Below are positions 51,521 through 60,428 of a DNA stretch of 64,000 nt, piece by piece. The translations under genes and the position numbers were made by a program. Position 1 is the stretch's first letter. Each line of letters starts with the position of its first letter. A model generated the notes under the pieces. The model saw nothing but the letters and a program-made list of their open reading frames with translations, searched no databases and was not told the origin of the DNA. The stretch covers positions 1-64,000 of the forward strand of contig CASFSL010000001.1 in NCBI GenBank assembly GCA_949297365.1. The letters are read 5' to 3'. This DNA is from an uncultured Bacteroidales bacterium. GTDB lineage: Bacteria > Bacteroidota > Bacteroidia > Bacteroidales > UBA932.

Positions 51521-51847
51521 CTAAATTTTTTTCAGAAGTTCGGCCTGAAGTTCTATGATTTTGTTCTTGTCAGCGATTATAGCCTCCAGTTCTGCTATCC
51601 GGCGGTCTTTCTCGTGGAGTATTTCAGTGTATCTGCTTAGATCGTATCCCAGAACCAGCTCTTCTTCCGGCAGGTCCAGGATGGAAGCTATCTTGGGCAG
51701 GTGGTCGCTTATCAGATGGGTGCTGCCCTTCTCTATCTTGTAGTATGCGGTCTGGGAGATCGACAGTCTGTCTGCCAGATCAGCCTGCGAGAGCTGCTGC
51801 TCCTTGCGCCTTGCCAAAATCCTTTTTCTGATCTCCTCATTGTTCAT
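51521..51847 (-). CDS. XRE-family regulator with C-terminal coiled coil (108 aa)
   Basis: The HTH (RKEQQLSQADLADRLSISQT then AYYKIEKGSTHLISDHLPKI, residues about 14-55) is a standard XRE fold. The C-terminal third (RRIAELEAIIADKNKIIELQ, AELLKKI) is a leucine-rich coiled coil suited for dimerisation. The start lies 6 nt from a -7 box (51853-51860), again near-leaderless. It is read in the same direction as rnhB, 13 bp upstream of it. Targets unknown. Confidence 0.85.
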   Translation of the reverse strand: MNNEEIRKRILARRKEQQLSQADLADRLSISQTAYYKIEKGSTHLISDHLPKIASILDLPEEELVLGYDLSRYTEILHEKDRRIAELEAIIADKNKIIELQAELLKKI

Positions 51848-51852
51848 ATAAA

Positions 51853-51860
51853 CAAAAGTA
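51853..51860 (-). promoter_or_regulatory. -7 box of the XRE regulator
   Basis: Minus strand TACTTTTG (TAnnTTTG), 5 bp before the ATG at 51847. Confidence 0.5.
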
Positions 51861-52028
51861 TTATCAAAAAAAGAATTTAAAAACTAATGAATAGTTGTAG
51901 AAAATAACTTTTAGAATATCATGAATAAAGGGTAATTGTAAAAAAACGTAAAAATCACCTCATGTTTCTTTATTTTCGAGGGTGTAATACGACTCTGTTA
52001 TAACTTTAAGTTTTCAAATACAACTAAT

Positions 52029-52220
52029 ATGACCAATATGATGTTTGCTAAATCGGTGATGTTGCACCGGCATTCGAGAAGAAAGGAAGTAATGGCAGCA
52101 AGACTTATGTTCGCCAGGCAGCTTATGGTAAGGTACGGAGTCCCTTATGACTGTGTGTGGTCCTTGTCCGGTTTCTCCTCCATCAAGGATATGGAGCGGC
52201 ACTGGAACGACCTCTTCTAA
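52029..52220 (+). CDS. Small basic protein, unrecognised (63 aa)
   Basis: A short frame with clean boundaries: an AT-rich 180-bp upstream region with a TATAACTTTA near-match to the -7 box (just before 52010) and a strong bidirectional terminator right after the stop. The sequence is basic and Met/Arg-rich at the N-terminus (MMFAKSVMLHRHSRRKEVMA) and ends YGVPYDCVWSLSGFSSIKDM. It resembles no family I know. It could be a small regulator or RNA-binding protein. Confidence 0.55.
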   Translation: MTNMMFAKSVMLHRHSRRKEVMAARLMFARQLMVRYGVPYDCVWSLSGFSSIKDMERHWNDLF

Positions 52221-52225
52221 AACAA

Positions 52226-52257
52226 AAAGCCGCACCGGTCATCCCGATGCGGCTTTG
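52226..52257. terminator. Bidirectional terminator between the 63-aa gene and fusA2
   Basis: Arms AAAGCCGCA (52226-52234) and TGCGGCTTT (52248-52256) with a 13-nt loop, flanked by A-rich and T-rich sequence, so it works for both converging genes. Confidence 0.75.
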
Positions 52258-52275
52258 TTCCTGATGGCCGAAGGG

Positions 52276-54429
52276 TTATTCGTCTTTCTCTTCCTCCTGG
52301 TAAGCCTTCAGCAGCTTCTCCTGAACATCGGCAGGTACCTGCTGGTATTCGGCCATCTCCATGGTGAAGGAAGCGCGTCCTGAAGTCAGGGAGCTGAGGG
52401 TGGTGGAGTACTTGTAGAGCTCTGCCAGGGGCACGCGGGCCTTGAGCACCTCGAAGCCCTTGACGCTGCTCATGCCCTCGATCATGGCCCTGCGGCCCTG
52501 GAGGTCGGACATCACGTCGCCCATGTACTCACCGGGCACCATAATCTCGATGTTGCAGATAGGCTCCATAATCTTCGGACCGGCGTTGCGGAATGCCTCC
52601 TTGAAGGCGTTGCGGGCTGCCAGCTTGAAGGAGATCTCGTTGGAGTCCACCGGGTGCATCTTTCCGTCGTACACGTAGACGCGGATGTCACGGGCGTAGG
52701 ATCCGGTCAGAGGACCTTCCTCCATCTTCTCCATGATACCCTTGAGGATGGCGGGCATGAAGCGTGCGTCGATGGCACCGCCGACGATGCAGTTGTAGAA
52801 CTCGAGCTTTCCGCCCCAGTCCATGGTGTATTCTTCCTTGGACTTGATATTGAGCACCATCTCCTTGCCGTCCACCTTGAAGCGGTTGTTCTGGGGAGCT
52901 CCTTCCACGTAGGGTTCCAGAAGGAGGTGAACCTCACCGAACTGACCGGCACCGCCGGACTGTTTCTTGTGGCGGTAGTTGGCTGCGGCCACCTTGGTGA
53001 TGGTCTCGCGGTATGAGATGCGGGGCGCCATGAACTCGATCTCCATCTTGTTGATGTTGTTGATCTGCCACTTGAGAGTGTTGATATGCTGCTCGCCCTG
53101 TCCGCTGAGGATAGTCTGCTTGAGCTCCTTGGCGTACTGTACGATGTAGGTGGGATCCTCGGCCGCTGCCTTGTTGAGGATTTCGCCGAGCTTCTCCTCG
53201 TCCTTCTCGTCCACTGCCTTGATGGCTGTGCGGAACTTGGCCTGAGGATATACGATGGGAGCGAAGACGATCTCCTGTCCGGGAACGCAGAGGGTCTGGT
53301 TGGACTTGACGCTCTTGAGCTTGACCGTGCAGCCTATATCTCCGGCCACCATCTCACTGACTTTCTCCCTCTTCTTGCCGGCTACGGCGAATATCTGGGA
53401 GATGCGCTCCTTGTTGCCGTTCTCGGGATTGACCAGATCCATGCCTTCGGTGAGCTTGCCGGACATGACCTTGAAGTACGACACGTCTCCGAGGTGCTGC
53501 TCGAGGGCGTTCTTGAAGATGAATATGGCTGTAGGGCCGTTGGGATCGCAGGGTACGGAGCCGCCGTCCTTGGTGGGCTCATTGTCACCGGCGGGTGAGG
53601 GGGCCACGTTGATCATGAACTCCATGAGTTTCTTGACACCGATGTCCTTTCTGGCCGAGATGCAGAATGTCGGCATGATGGAGCCCTGCAGGAAGCCGAG
53701 GTTGAGGCCTTTTTCTATCTCCTCGCGGGAGAGCTCGCCTGCGTCGAAATATTTCTCCATAAGGGCCTCGTCGCTTTCGGCGGCCATCTCGGTCAGGGCT
53801 GAGAGCACCTCGTCGGCCTGGGCCTTGAACTGCTCCGGTATGTCGGCCTCGACTCTGGTGCCGTTGTCGTCGGTGAAGGTGTACATCTTCATGGTCAGCA
53901 CGTCGATGAAGCCGTTGAATCCGGCTCCTACGGCTACGGGGAACTGTACGAGGACCACCTTGTTGCCGAAGGCTTCCCTGAGGGAGTCGATGGTGTTCTC
54001 CCAGTTGGCTTTCTCCGCGTCAAGCTGGTTGACTGCCACCACTACGGGCTTTTTATAGTTGTCGGCGTATCTTGCGAAGATCTCCGTGCCTACCTCTACT
54101 CCCTGCTGTGCGTTCACTACAAGGATACCTGAGTCGCAGACTTTGAATGAGGAGACAACGCCTCCGATGAAATCATCTGCACCGGGAGTATCCATTATAT
54201 TCAGCTTGTTGTCCATGAACTCCGTGTAAAGAGGAGTCGAATAGATGGATCTCTGGTTGATCTGTTCGATTTCGGTGTTGTCGCTGATGGTGTTCTTCGC
54301 TTCTACAGTTCCTCTGCGGTCAATGACCTTGCCTTCATACATCATGGCTTCCGACAAGGTGGTCTTCCCAGATTTAGAGCTTCCCAGAAGCACGACATTT
54401 CTGATGTTTCCGGTCTGGTAGGTTTTCAT
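52276..54429 (-). CDS. fusA2: Elongation factor G paralog EF-G2 (717 aa)
   Basis: An EF-G paralog with all five domains. The GTPase domain has G1 GSSKSGKTTL (residues 16-25), but G3 reads DTPGADDF, where canonical EF-G has DTPGHVDF: the catalytic histidine is replaced by alanine. G4 reads NQLD instead of NKxD. These changes match the EF-G2 of Bacteroides thetaiotaomicron, reported to support translation without GTP hydrolysis and to matter for gut fitness. Domain IV (YRHKKQSGGAGQFGEVHL, AGPKIMEPICNIEIMVPGEY) is intact. lepA at 58637 has the usual DTPGHVDF. Confidence 0.88.
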   Translation of the reverse strand: MKTYQTGNIRNVVLLGSSKSGKTTLSEAMMYEGKVIDRRGTVEAKNTISDNTEIEQINQRSIYSTPLYTEFMDNKLNIMDTPGADDFIGGVVSSFKVCDSGILVVNAQQGVEVGTEIFARYADNYKKPVVVAVNQLDAEKANWENTIDSLREAFGNKVVLVQFPVAVGAGFNGFIDVLTMKMYTFTDDNGTRVEADIPEQFKAQADEVLSALTEMAAESDEALMEKYFDAGELSREEIEKGLNLGFLQGSIMPTFCISARKDIGVKKLMEFMINVAPSPAGDNEPTKDGGSVPCDPNGPTAIFIFKNALEQHLGDVSYFKVMSGKLTEGMDLVNPENGNKERISQIFAVAGKKREKVSEMVAGDIGCTVKLKSVKSNQTLCVPGQEIVFAPIVYPQAKFRTAIKAVDEKDEEKLGEILNKAAAEDPTYIVQYAKELKQTILSGQGEQHINTLKWQINNINKMEIEFMAPRISYRETITKVAAANYRHKKQSGGAGQFGEVHLLLEPYVEGAPQNNRFKVDGKEMVLNIKSKEEYTMDWGGKLEFYNCIVGGAIDARFMPAILKGIMEKMEEGPLTGSYARDIRVYVYDGKMHPVDSNEISFKLAARNAFKEAFRNAGPKIMEPICNIEIMVPGEYMGDVMSDLQGRRAMIEGMSSVKGFEVLKARVPLAELYKYSTTLSSLTSGRASFTMEMAEYQQVPADVQEKLLKAYQEEEKDE

Positions 54430-54526
54430 TTTATCAAAAGATTATTAGTTAGTAAATTTTGTCAATATCTCACAAATTTAGAGAATCTGTAAGACAAATG
54501 CAAGAATACTGAAATCTAATTGCAGG

Positions 54527-55180
54527 TTAATTGCAGAAAAGGCCGTCCTTCATCTCCAGCATCCGGTCGGACATGGCGGCCAGAGAACGGTCGTGAGTGA
54601 CGATGATGACAGTCTGTCCGAACTTGTCGCGCAGGTCGAAAAAAAGCTGATGGATGTCTTTCTTGGTGTGGCTGTCCAGGTTGCCGGAGGGTTCGTCAGC
54701 GAAGATTACCGAAGGATTGTTGATGACGGCGCGGGCTATGGCCACTCTCTGCTGCTCGCCTCCGGAGAGCTCGGACGGTTTGTGGGAGATCCGGTGTCCT
54801 AGACCGAGTGTGCCGAGCAGCTCCTCCGCCTTTTTCCTGGCCTCGTGGACAGGAGTCCTGGCGATAAGCGCGGGTATCATGACATTCTCCAGGGCCGTAA
54901 ATTCCGGCAGGAGGTGATGGAACTGAAACACGAATCCTATCTTCCGGTTGCGGAAGTCGGCCAGGGCGTCTGCGGAAAGGGAGAAGATATCAGTGCCGTC
55001 GATGAGTACCTTTCCGGTATCGGGCCTGGAGAGCGATCCGAGTATCTGAAGCAGGGTGGACTTGCCGGCACCGCTGGCTCCTACGATGGATATGACCTCG
55101 CGGTCAGCCGCACTGAAGTCAATGCCCCGTAGTACCTGTACGGGGCCGAAACTCTTAGTGATGCCTGTTGCCTGTATCAT
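54527..55180 (-). CDS. lolD: ABC transporter ATP-binding protein, LolD type (217 aa)
   Basis: Walker [13 protein letters not shown] (about 34-45), Q-loop [15 protein letters not shown], signature [14 protein letters not shown] (about 138-151), Walker B VIFADEP and H-loop VTHD. The LolD-type Q-loop region [19 protein letters not shown] suggests the lipoprotein-export or MacB-like group. The start overlaps the preceding Spy-like gene by 4 bp (ATGA). It is last in the transketolase-sigma operon and has no permease partner in the window, unless it is the one at 4821. Confidence 0.9.
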   Translation of the reverse strand: MIQATGITKSFGPVQVLRGIDFSAADREVISIVGASGAGKSTLLQILGSLSRPDTGKVLIDGTDIFSLSADALADFRNRKIGFVFQFHHLLPEFTALENVMIPALIARTPVHEARKKAEELLGTLGLGHRISHKPSELSGGEQQRVAIARAVINNPSVIFADEPSGNLDSHTKKDIHQLFFDLRDKFGQTVIIVTHDRSLAAMSDRMLEMKDGLFCN

Positions 55181-55716
55181 CGCGGCATAGGCTTTTCACG
55201 GCCGGGTCTGTCTTCCGGTCTTTGTGGGTCGTTGTCTTTTCCGGGCTTCTTCCACATCTTGATCATCTTGTCCCGGAACTCCTCCTCGGCGATGTACATC
55301 CGGGCGACCTTGTCCACGGGCAGGATCTTCAGGAACTCATCCAGATACAGCCTTTCAAGCTCGTCGTCCTTGACGCACTCTTCCGTATATTTGATAAGGA
55401 GCCGCTTCATCTCCACCTCAGAGTAAGAGCCTTTGTCGGCCAGCTCCCTGATGGCTCTATAGTTGTCGCGGGTGGCCTTGCGGGCATCGCACAGGGCCTT
55501 GTTGTATTCGTTGTAGACGGGCCAGAACTTGCTTGCCTCCTCGGGGGTAAGCTCCATCCGGGTAGTGAAGAAGCCTATCTTGGCGCTCTCAAGCTGTTCC
55601 ATGTTCCTGGGGCCGGGCTTTCCGGGAGTCTGGCATCCTGGTCCGGAAGGTCCCGGCTGGGCTGCCGCAGACAAAGATATGGCGGCAGCAGCGATAATAA
55701 GGATAAATCGTCTCAT
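55177..55716 (-). CDS. Exported Spy/CpxP-like protein (179 aa)
   Basis: A signal peptide ([20 protein letters not shown]) is followed by a Pro/Gly-rich linker and a helical body with [20 protein letters not shown] and [20 protein letters not shown], the LTPEEA...FWPVYNEY pattern seen in Bacteroidetes Spy/CpxP-like proteins. The C-terminus is basic and Pro-rich. Such proteins are commonly controlled by the envelope-stress sigma factor encoded in the same operon. It is coupled to LolD by a 4-bp overlap. Confidence 0.75.
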   Translation of the reverse strand: MRRFILIIAAAAISLSAAAQPGPSGPGCQTPGKPGPRNMEQLESAKIGFFTTRMELTPEEASKFWPVYNEYNKALCDARKATRDNYRAIRELADKGSYSEVEMKRLLIKYTEECVKDDELERLYLDEFLKILPVDKVARMYIAEEEFRDKMIKMWKKPGKDNDPQRPEDRPGREKPMPR

Positions 55717-55724
55717 TGCGTTGT

Positions 55725-56153
55725 CTATTCAAGGTTCAGGTATCTGATAATGTCATCTTCGGTAAGCGAGGCCTCTATGTCTTCGGACAGTTCCTCGTCC
55801 ATCGTGACGGTATTCTCCAGGGAGTTGCTCAGGGCTTCCTCTACATCTATCTCGTCACTGTAGGCGTATATGAAGCTGCTCTCAATCCATCCTTCCTCTA
55901 TCATGGCCGTGATGGGGTCGTCGGATTCCACCGGATCGGTGTACAGCAGGCCGGTCACCTTGGATACGACCCATCCGAATCCGGCGATGACACCGAACAT
56001 CAGAGTCAGCATTACGGCAGGCTTGACTTTTGCCAGCCATCCTACATGCTCCGGCTCAGGTGTCACGGCTATCTCCCGGAGCCTGTCCTCCAGTGTGGAG
56101 AAATAGCCTTCAGGGACGGTGAACGGATTGCTATGTCTTATCTCTTCACTCAT
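55725..56153 (-). CDS. Membrane anti-sigma-like protein (142 aa)
   Basis: One transmembrane helix (about residues 44-64, KPAVMLTLMFGVIAGFGWVV) lies between a short N-terminal cytoplasmic part (NPFTVPEGYFSTLEDRLREI) and an acidic C-terminal part (SDEIDVEEALSNSLENTVTM). The N-terminal 'F-x-V-P-E-G-Y-F' motif recurs in Bacteroidetes proteins next to ECF sigma genes. It is 33 bp downstream of the sigma gene. I infer that it holds the sigma factor at the membrane. Confidence 0.65.
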   Translation of the reverse strand: MSEEIRHSNPFTVPEGYFSTLEDRLREIAVTPEPEHVGWLAKVKPAVMLTLMFGVIAGFGWVVSKVTGLLYTDPVESDDPITAMIEEGWIESSFIYAYSDEIDVEEALSNSLENTVTMDEELSEDIEASLTEDDIIRYLNLE

Positions 56154-56186
56154 ACTGTACTTTAGACACTTATCAGACGGTTTGGA

Positions 56187-56729
56187 TTAATCGTTTTCGT
56201 TTAAAATGTCCTGCATCTTGGTGAAGGCATGGTGATAGGAGGCCTTCACGGCTCCGACCGACCGGTTGAGAATCTCCGCTATCTCGGTGAATTTCAGTTC
56301 GTCGAAGTATCTCATGTTGAAGATCATCTTCTGTCTGGGCGGCAGCTTGGATATGGCCTGGTACAGCCTGCGGGATATCTCGTCTCCGGTGAAATACGGA
56401 TCGGAAGCCAGCCTGTCGGCGATGGATGACTCATGCCCGCTCATGGACAGCATGGTCCTGAGGCGTTTGCTCTTGAGGAAATTGATGGTCTCGTTGGTGG
56501 CTATCCGGTAGAGCCATGTATAAAGCCTGGACTCCTCCCTGAAGTAAGGAAGCTTCTTCCAGGCTTTTATAAAGGTGTTCTGCAACAGGTCGTCCGCGTC
56601 GTCGTGATCCAGGACGGCCCTGCGGATATGCCAGTACAGACGCTGGGAGTATTTGCGCACCAGCAGGTTGAAGGCATAGTTCTCATTGCCTTCTTCCCTG
56701 AGTGCGGCGAGTATCTCCCTGTCGTCCAT
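56187..56729 (-). CDS. ECF-type RNA polymerase sigma factor (180 aa)
   Basis: Sigma region 2 (FNLLVRKYSQRLYWHIRRAV, DDLLQNTFIKAWKKLPYFRE) and region 4 (LPPRQKMIFNMRYFDELKFT, EIAEILNRSVGAVKASYHHA) are both complete, with no region 1 or 3, as in extracytoplasmic function sigma factors. The gene follows split transketolase by 6 bp and precedes an anti-sigma-like protein, a Spy-like protein and LolD. This suggests an envelope-stress regulon with autoregulation. Confidence 0.92.
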   Translation of the reverse strand: MDDREILAALREEGNENYAFNLLVRKYSQRLYWHIRRAVLDHDDADDLLQNTFIKAWKKLPYFREESRLYTWLYRIATNETINFLKSKRLRTMLSMSGHESSIADRLASDPYFTGDEISRRLYQAISKLPPRQKMIFNMRYFDELKFTEIAEILNRSVGAVKASYHHAFTKMQDILNEND

Positions 56730-56735
56730 CTGCGG

Positions 56736-57689
56736 TTATTTTCTGGCTATGGCTTTGAGCGCGGCCGATACTATGTGGGCCTTGTCAAGACCGTACAGCT
56801 CCATCAGTCCGGCAGGAGTGCCGCTCTGGCCGAACTGGTCGTCCACGGCTACGAATTCCATAGGGCACGGACGGGTCCGGATGAGCACTCCGGCTATCAG
56901 TTCTCCGAGACCTCCGGCTATCAGGTGCTCCTCGGCGGTGACTACAGCTCCGGTCTTGGCTGCGGATGCGAGTACGGCTTCCGTATCCAGCGGCTTGATG
57001 GTATGTATGTCAATGACTTCTGCGGATATTCCCTGTTTCTCCAGTTCTTCGGCAGCCAGCAGGGCTTCCCATACCAGATGGCCGGTGGCGAATATGGATA
57101 CGTCCCTGCCTTCCGTCAGGCGCAGGGCCTTGCCTATCTCGAATGTCTGATTCTCAGGGGTGAAATTTGGTACTGACGGACGGCCGAAACGCAGATATAC
57201 GGGACCGTTGTACCTGGCGGCGGCTATCGTGGCGGCCTTGGTCTGGTTGTAGTCACAGGGATTGATGACGGTCATGCGGGGCAGCATCCTCATCATGCCT
57301 ATGTCCTCCATTACCTGGTGTGTAGCTCCGTCCTCGCCGAGGGTGATGCCGGCGTGGGATGCGGCTATCTTTACATTGGCACCGGCATAGCAGACGCACT
57401 GGCGTATCTGGTCATAGACCCTGGAAGTTACGAAGTTGGCAAATGATCCGGCGAAAGGAATCTTGCCGCTGAGGGACAGGCCTGCGGCCGCGTCTATCAT
57501 GTCAGCCTCGGCGATGCCGCACTGGAAGAAACGGTCCGGATGCTCCTTGGCGAACTGGTCCATCTTGAGCGAGCCTGTGAGGTCGGCGCACAGTCCGACG
57601 ACTCTCTCGTCCTCGTTGCCTATCTCGGCGAGTCCTGCTCCGAAACCGGAACGGGTGTCCTTATTTCCTGTATTTATAAATTTTTCCAT
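56736..57689 (-). CDS. Transketolase, C-terminal subunit (317 aa)
   Basis: The pyrimidine-binding and C-terminal domains of transketolase as a separate protein: GFGAGLAEIGNEDERVVGLC, DRFFQCGIAEADMIDAAAGL (Glu of the ThDP site), FANFVTSRVYDQIRQCVCYA and ISIFATGHLVWEALLAAEEL-type closing domain. It catalyses two-carbon ketol transfer with the N-terminal subunit encoded 12 bp upstream. Two-gene transketolases are usual in Bacteroidetes and archaea. Confidence 0.93.
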   Translation of the reverse strand: MEKFINTGNKDTRSGFGAGLAEIGNEDERVVGLCADLTGSLKMDQFAKEHPDRFFQCGIAEADMIDAAAGLSLSGKIPFAGSFANFVTSRVYDQIRQCVCYAGANVKIAASHAGITLGEDGATHQVMEDIGMMRMLPRMTVINPCDYNQTKAATIAAARYNGPVYLRFGRPSVPNFTPENQTFEIGKALRLTEGRDVSIFATGHLVWEALLAAEELEKQGISAEVIDIHTIKPLDTEAVLASAAKTGAVVTAEEHLIAGGLGELIAGVLIRTRPCPMEFVAVDDQFGQSGTPAGLMELYGLDKAHIVSAALKAIARK

Positions 57690-57701
57690 TTTTCAAAAAT
57701 C

Positions 57702-58547
57702 TTAAAAATCTCCGAGAGTTTCTTTAATCTGAGCCAGGGCGACCTCGCACTGCTCTGCAGAAGGGGCCTTGCCGTGCCATTTGTTGGTGCCTTCCATGAA
57801 GTCCACGCCCTTGCCCATGACGGTCTTGAAGAGGATCATCACCGGCTTGCCGTGTCCGCAGAGGCTGTGGGCCCTGTCAAAGGCCTCCAGCACTGCCTGC
57901 ATGTCATTGCCCTCAGCGGTGATGCATTCCCATCCGAAGGCTTTCCATTTGACCTCCAGGTCGCCCAGTCCGATGACGGACTCCACCGTGCCGTCTATCT
58001 GCTGGTGATTCCAGTCGGTCATGGCTACGAGGTTGTCAATCCTGTGATGGGCGGCGAACATGGCTGCCTCCCATATCTGGCCTTCCTCGCTCTCGCCGTC
58101 GCCTACGAGGACATATACCTTACGGTCATCCTTGTCCAGCTTCTTGCCGAGGGCTGCTCCGCAGGCTACAGACAGTCCCTGTCCGAGAGAGCCTGAGGGC
58201 ATGTACACGCCGGGAAGTCCGTGGTCCGTGGACGGATGGCCCTGGAGTCTTGAGCCCAGGTGGCGGAAGGTGGCCAGTTCCTTTACGGGGAAGTATCCGC
58301 TCCGTGCCAGTACGCTGTAGAACAGGGGGGACATATGGCCCGCTGAGAGGAAGAACATATCGTTGCCCTTTCCGCTGCGGTCCCAGTGCTCCGGGGAGTG
58401 TTTCATTACTTTGAAAAACAGGGCAGTGGCTATGTCAGTGCTGCTCAAGGAGCCGCCGGGATGCCCTGACCCGGCCTGAGTGACCATTCTCACAATGTCC
58501 CTTCTGACCTGGGACGCTGTCTGAGTCAGTCTTTCGGTATCTGTCAT
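57702..58547 (-). CDS. Transketolase, N-terminal subunit (281 aa)
   Basis: The thiamine diphosphate-binding half: QAGSGHPGGSLSSTDIATAL (about 22-41), KGNDMFFLSAGHMSPLFY and the ThDP/metal motif VLVGDGESEEGQIWEAAMFA (about 150-169), with HHRIDNLVAMTDWNHQQIDG ending the motif. It forms a two-subunit enzyme with the adjacent gene for the pentose phosphate pathway. It is the first gene of an operon that continues through the ECF sigma factor. Confidence 0.94.
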   Translation of the reverse strand: MTDTERLTQTASQVRRDIVRMVTQAGSGHPGGSLSSTDIATALFFKVMKHSPEHWDRSGKGNDMFFLSAGHMSPLFYSVLARSGYFPVKELATFRHLGSRLQGHPSTDHGLPGVYMPSGSLGQGLSVACGAALGKKLDKDDRKVYVLVGDGESEEGQIWEAAMFAAHHRIDNLVAMTDWNHQQIDGTVESVIGLGDLEVKWKAFGWECITAEGNDMQAVLEAFDRAHSLCGHGKPVMILFKTVMGKGVDFMEGTNKWHGKAPSAEQCEVALAQIKETLGDF

Positions 58548-58608
58548 ATCAGTTAAAAATGTTTATTGCGCTAAGATAGTATGAATTTTAGAAACTGTGA
58601 AAATAATG

Positions 58609-58616
58609 TATCTTTG
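58609..58616 (+). promoter_or_regulatory. -7 box of lepA
   Basis: TATCTTTG matches TAnnTTTG, 20 bp upstream of the ATG at 58637. A second near-match, TAATTTTG, lies at 58621-58628. Confidence 0.55.
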
Positions 58617-58636
58617 CATCTAATTTTGCCATTGAG

Positions 58637-60424
58637 ATGAAAAATATCCGTAACTTTTGCATAATAGCCCATATAGACCATGGAAAGAGTACGCTGGCGG
58701 ACCGTCTGCTGGAGTACACCCACACCCTTACGGAGCGGGAGATGGAGGATCAGGTGCTGGATTCCATGGATCTGGAGCGGGAAAAGGGCATCACCATCAA
58801 GAGCCACGCGATCCAGATGGTGTACAATTATAAAGGTGAGAAGTATATCCTCAATCTCATCGACACTCCGGGCCACGTGGACTTCTCCTACGAGGTGTCC
58901 CGCGCCATCGCCTCCTGCGAGGGAGCCCTTCTGGTAGTGGACGCCACTCAGGGTATACAGGCCCAGACGATATCGAACCTCTACCTGGCCATTAATCATG
59001 ACCTGGAGATTATCCCCGTACTCAACAAGATAGATATGGACGCGGCCATGGTGGACGTGGTCAGCGACCAGATAGTGGACCTGATAGGCTGCGACCGTGA
59101 GGACATCCTGCTGTGCAGCGCGAAGACAGGCGAGGGTGTGCCGGCCATCCTGGACGCGGTGGTCGAGCGTTTTCCCGCACCCAAGGGCGACCCCGAGGCT
59201 CCGCTCCAGGCCCTGATCTTCGACTCGGTGTTCAATCCCTTCCGTGGTGTGATAGCCTATTTCAAGGTGGTCAACGGCGTGATACACAGGGGTGACAAGG
59301 TGAAGTTTTTCAACACAGGCAAGGAATACGAGGCCGACGAGGTGGGTTATCTGAGGCTTAAGATGTGTCCTACGGAAGAAGTCACCACCGGCAACGTGGG
59401 CTATATCATCTCCGGCATCAAGACGGCGGTGGAAGTGAAGGTCGGTGATACCATCACCCATGTGGACCGGCCATGTGCGGAGTCGATAGCCGGATTCGAG
59501 GAGGTAAAGCCGATGCTGTTCGCCGGAGTCTATCCGGTGGAGACGGACGAGTACGAGAACCTGCGGGCCTCGCTGGAGAAGCTCCAGCTCAATGACGCTT
59601 CCCTGGTCTTTGACCCGGAATCCTCCCTGGCCCTCGGTTTCGGTTTCCGCTGCGGCTTTCTGGGGCTGCTCCATCTGGAGATCATGCAGGAGAGGCTGTA
59701 CAGGGAGTTCGACATGGACGTGATAACGACCGTGCCCAACGTATCTTATAAGGTATATACCACTCAGGGCGAGGTGGTGGACGTACACAATCCGTCCGGA
59801 CTGCCTGCCCCGACTCTCATAGACTATATCGAGGAGCCGTATATACGGGCCCAGATCATATCCAAGAGCGAGTATTTCGGCCAGATCATGAAGCTCTGCC
59901 TGGACAAGAGGGGAGTGCTGAAGGGACAGCATTTCCTGACGGCCGACAGGGTGGAACTGACCTACGACATGCCTCTGGCCGAGATAGTGTTCGACTTTTA
60001 CGACAAGCTCAAGTCCATCTCCCGGGGCTATGCCTCCTTCGACTACCATATCATCGGCTATCAGAAGGCCGACCTGGTAAAGCTGGACATCCTGCTCAAC
60101 GGAGAGTCCGTGGATGCACTCTCCTCTCTGATTCACAGGGACAGGGCCTACGACTTCGGCCGCCGTATCTGTGAGAAGCTCAAGGAACTCATCCCCCGCC
60201 AGCAGTTCGAGATAGCGATCCAGGCCGCCATCGGTGCCAAGATCATCGCCCGCGAGACCGTCAAGGCCGTGCGCAAGGACGTGCTGGCCAAGTGCTACGG
60301 CGGTGACATCACCCGTAAGCGCAAGCTGCTTGAGAAGCAGAAGAAGGGCAAGAAGCGTATGCGCCAGATCGGCAATGTCGAAGTGCCCCAGTCCGCCTTC
60401 ATGGCTGTGCTTAAGCTGGATTAG
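58637..60424 (+). CDS. lepA: Elongation factor 4 (LepA, 595 aa)
   Basis: A ribosome-associated GTPase that helps translation elongation and ribosome assembly. G1 [15 protein letters not shown] (about 10-24), G3 [14 protein letters not shown] and G4 LNKIDMD are standard. LepA-specific domains include [20 protein letters not shown] and the C-terminal [20 protein letters not shown] region that enters the A site. A TPR-AraC regulator gene follows 4 bp after the stop, in the same direction, so it may be read through. Confidence 0.97.
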   Translation: MKNIRNFCIIAHIDHGKSTLADRLLEYTHTLTEREMEDQVLDSMDLEREKGITIKSHAIQMVYNYKGEKYILNLIDTPGHVDFSYEVSRAIASCEGALLVVDATQGIQAQTISNLYLAINHDLEIIPVLNKIDMDAAMVDVVSDQIVDLIGCDREDILLCSAKTGEGVPAILDAVVERFPAPKGDPEAPLQALIFDSVFNPFRGVIAYFKVVNGVIHRGDKVKFFNTGKEYEADEVGYLRLKMCPTEEVTTGNVGYIISGIKTAVEVKVGDTITHVDRPCAESIAGFEEVKPMLFAGVYPVETDEYENLRASLEKLQLNDASLVFDPESSLALGFGFRCGFLGLLHLEIMQERLYREFDMDVITTVPNVSYKVYTTQGEVVDVHNPSGLPAPTLIDYIEEPYIRAQIISKSEYFGQIMKLCLDKRGVLKGQHFLTADRVELTYDMPLAEIVFDFYDKLKSISRGYASFDYHIIGYQKADLVKLDILLNGESVDALSSLIHRDRAYDFGRRICEKLKELIPRQQFEIAIQAAIGAKIIARETVKAVRKDVLAKCYGGDITRKRKLLEKQKKGKKRMRQIGNVEVPQSAFMAVLKLD

Positions 60425-60428
60425 CTGG

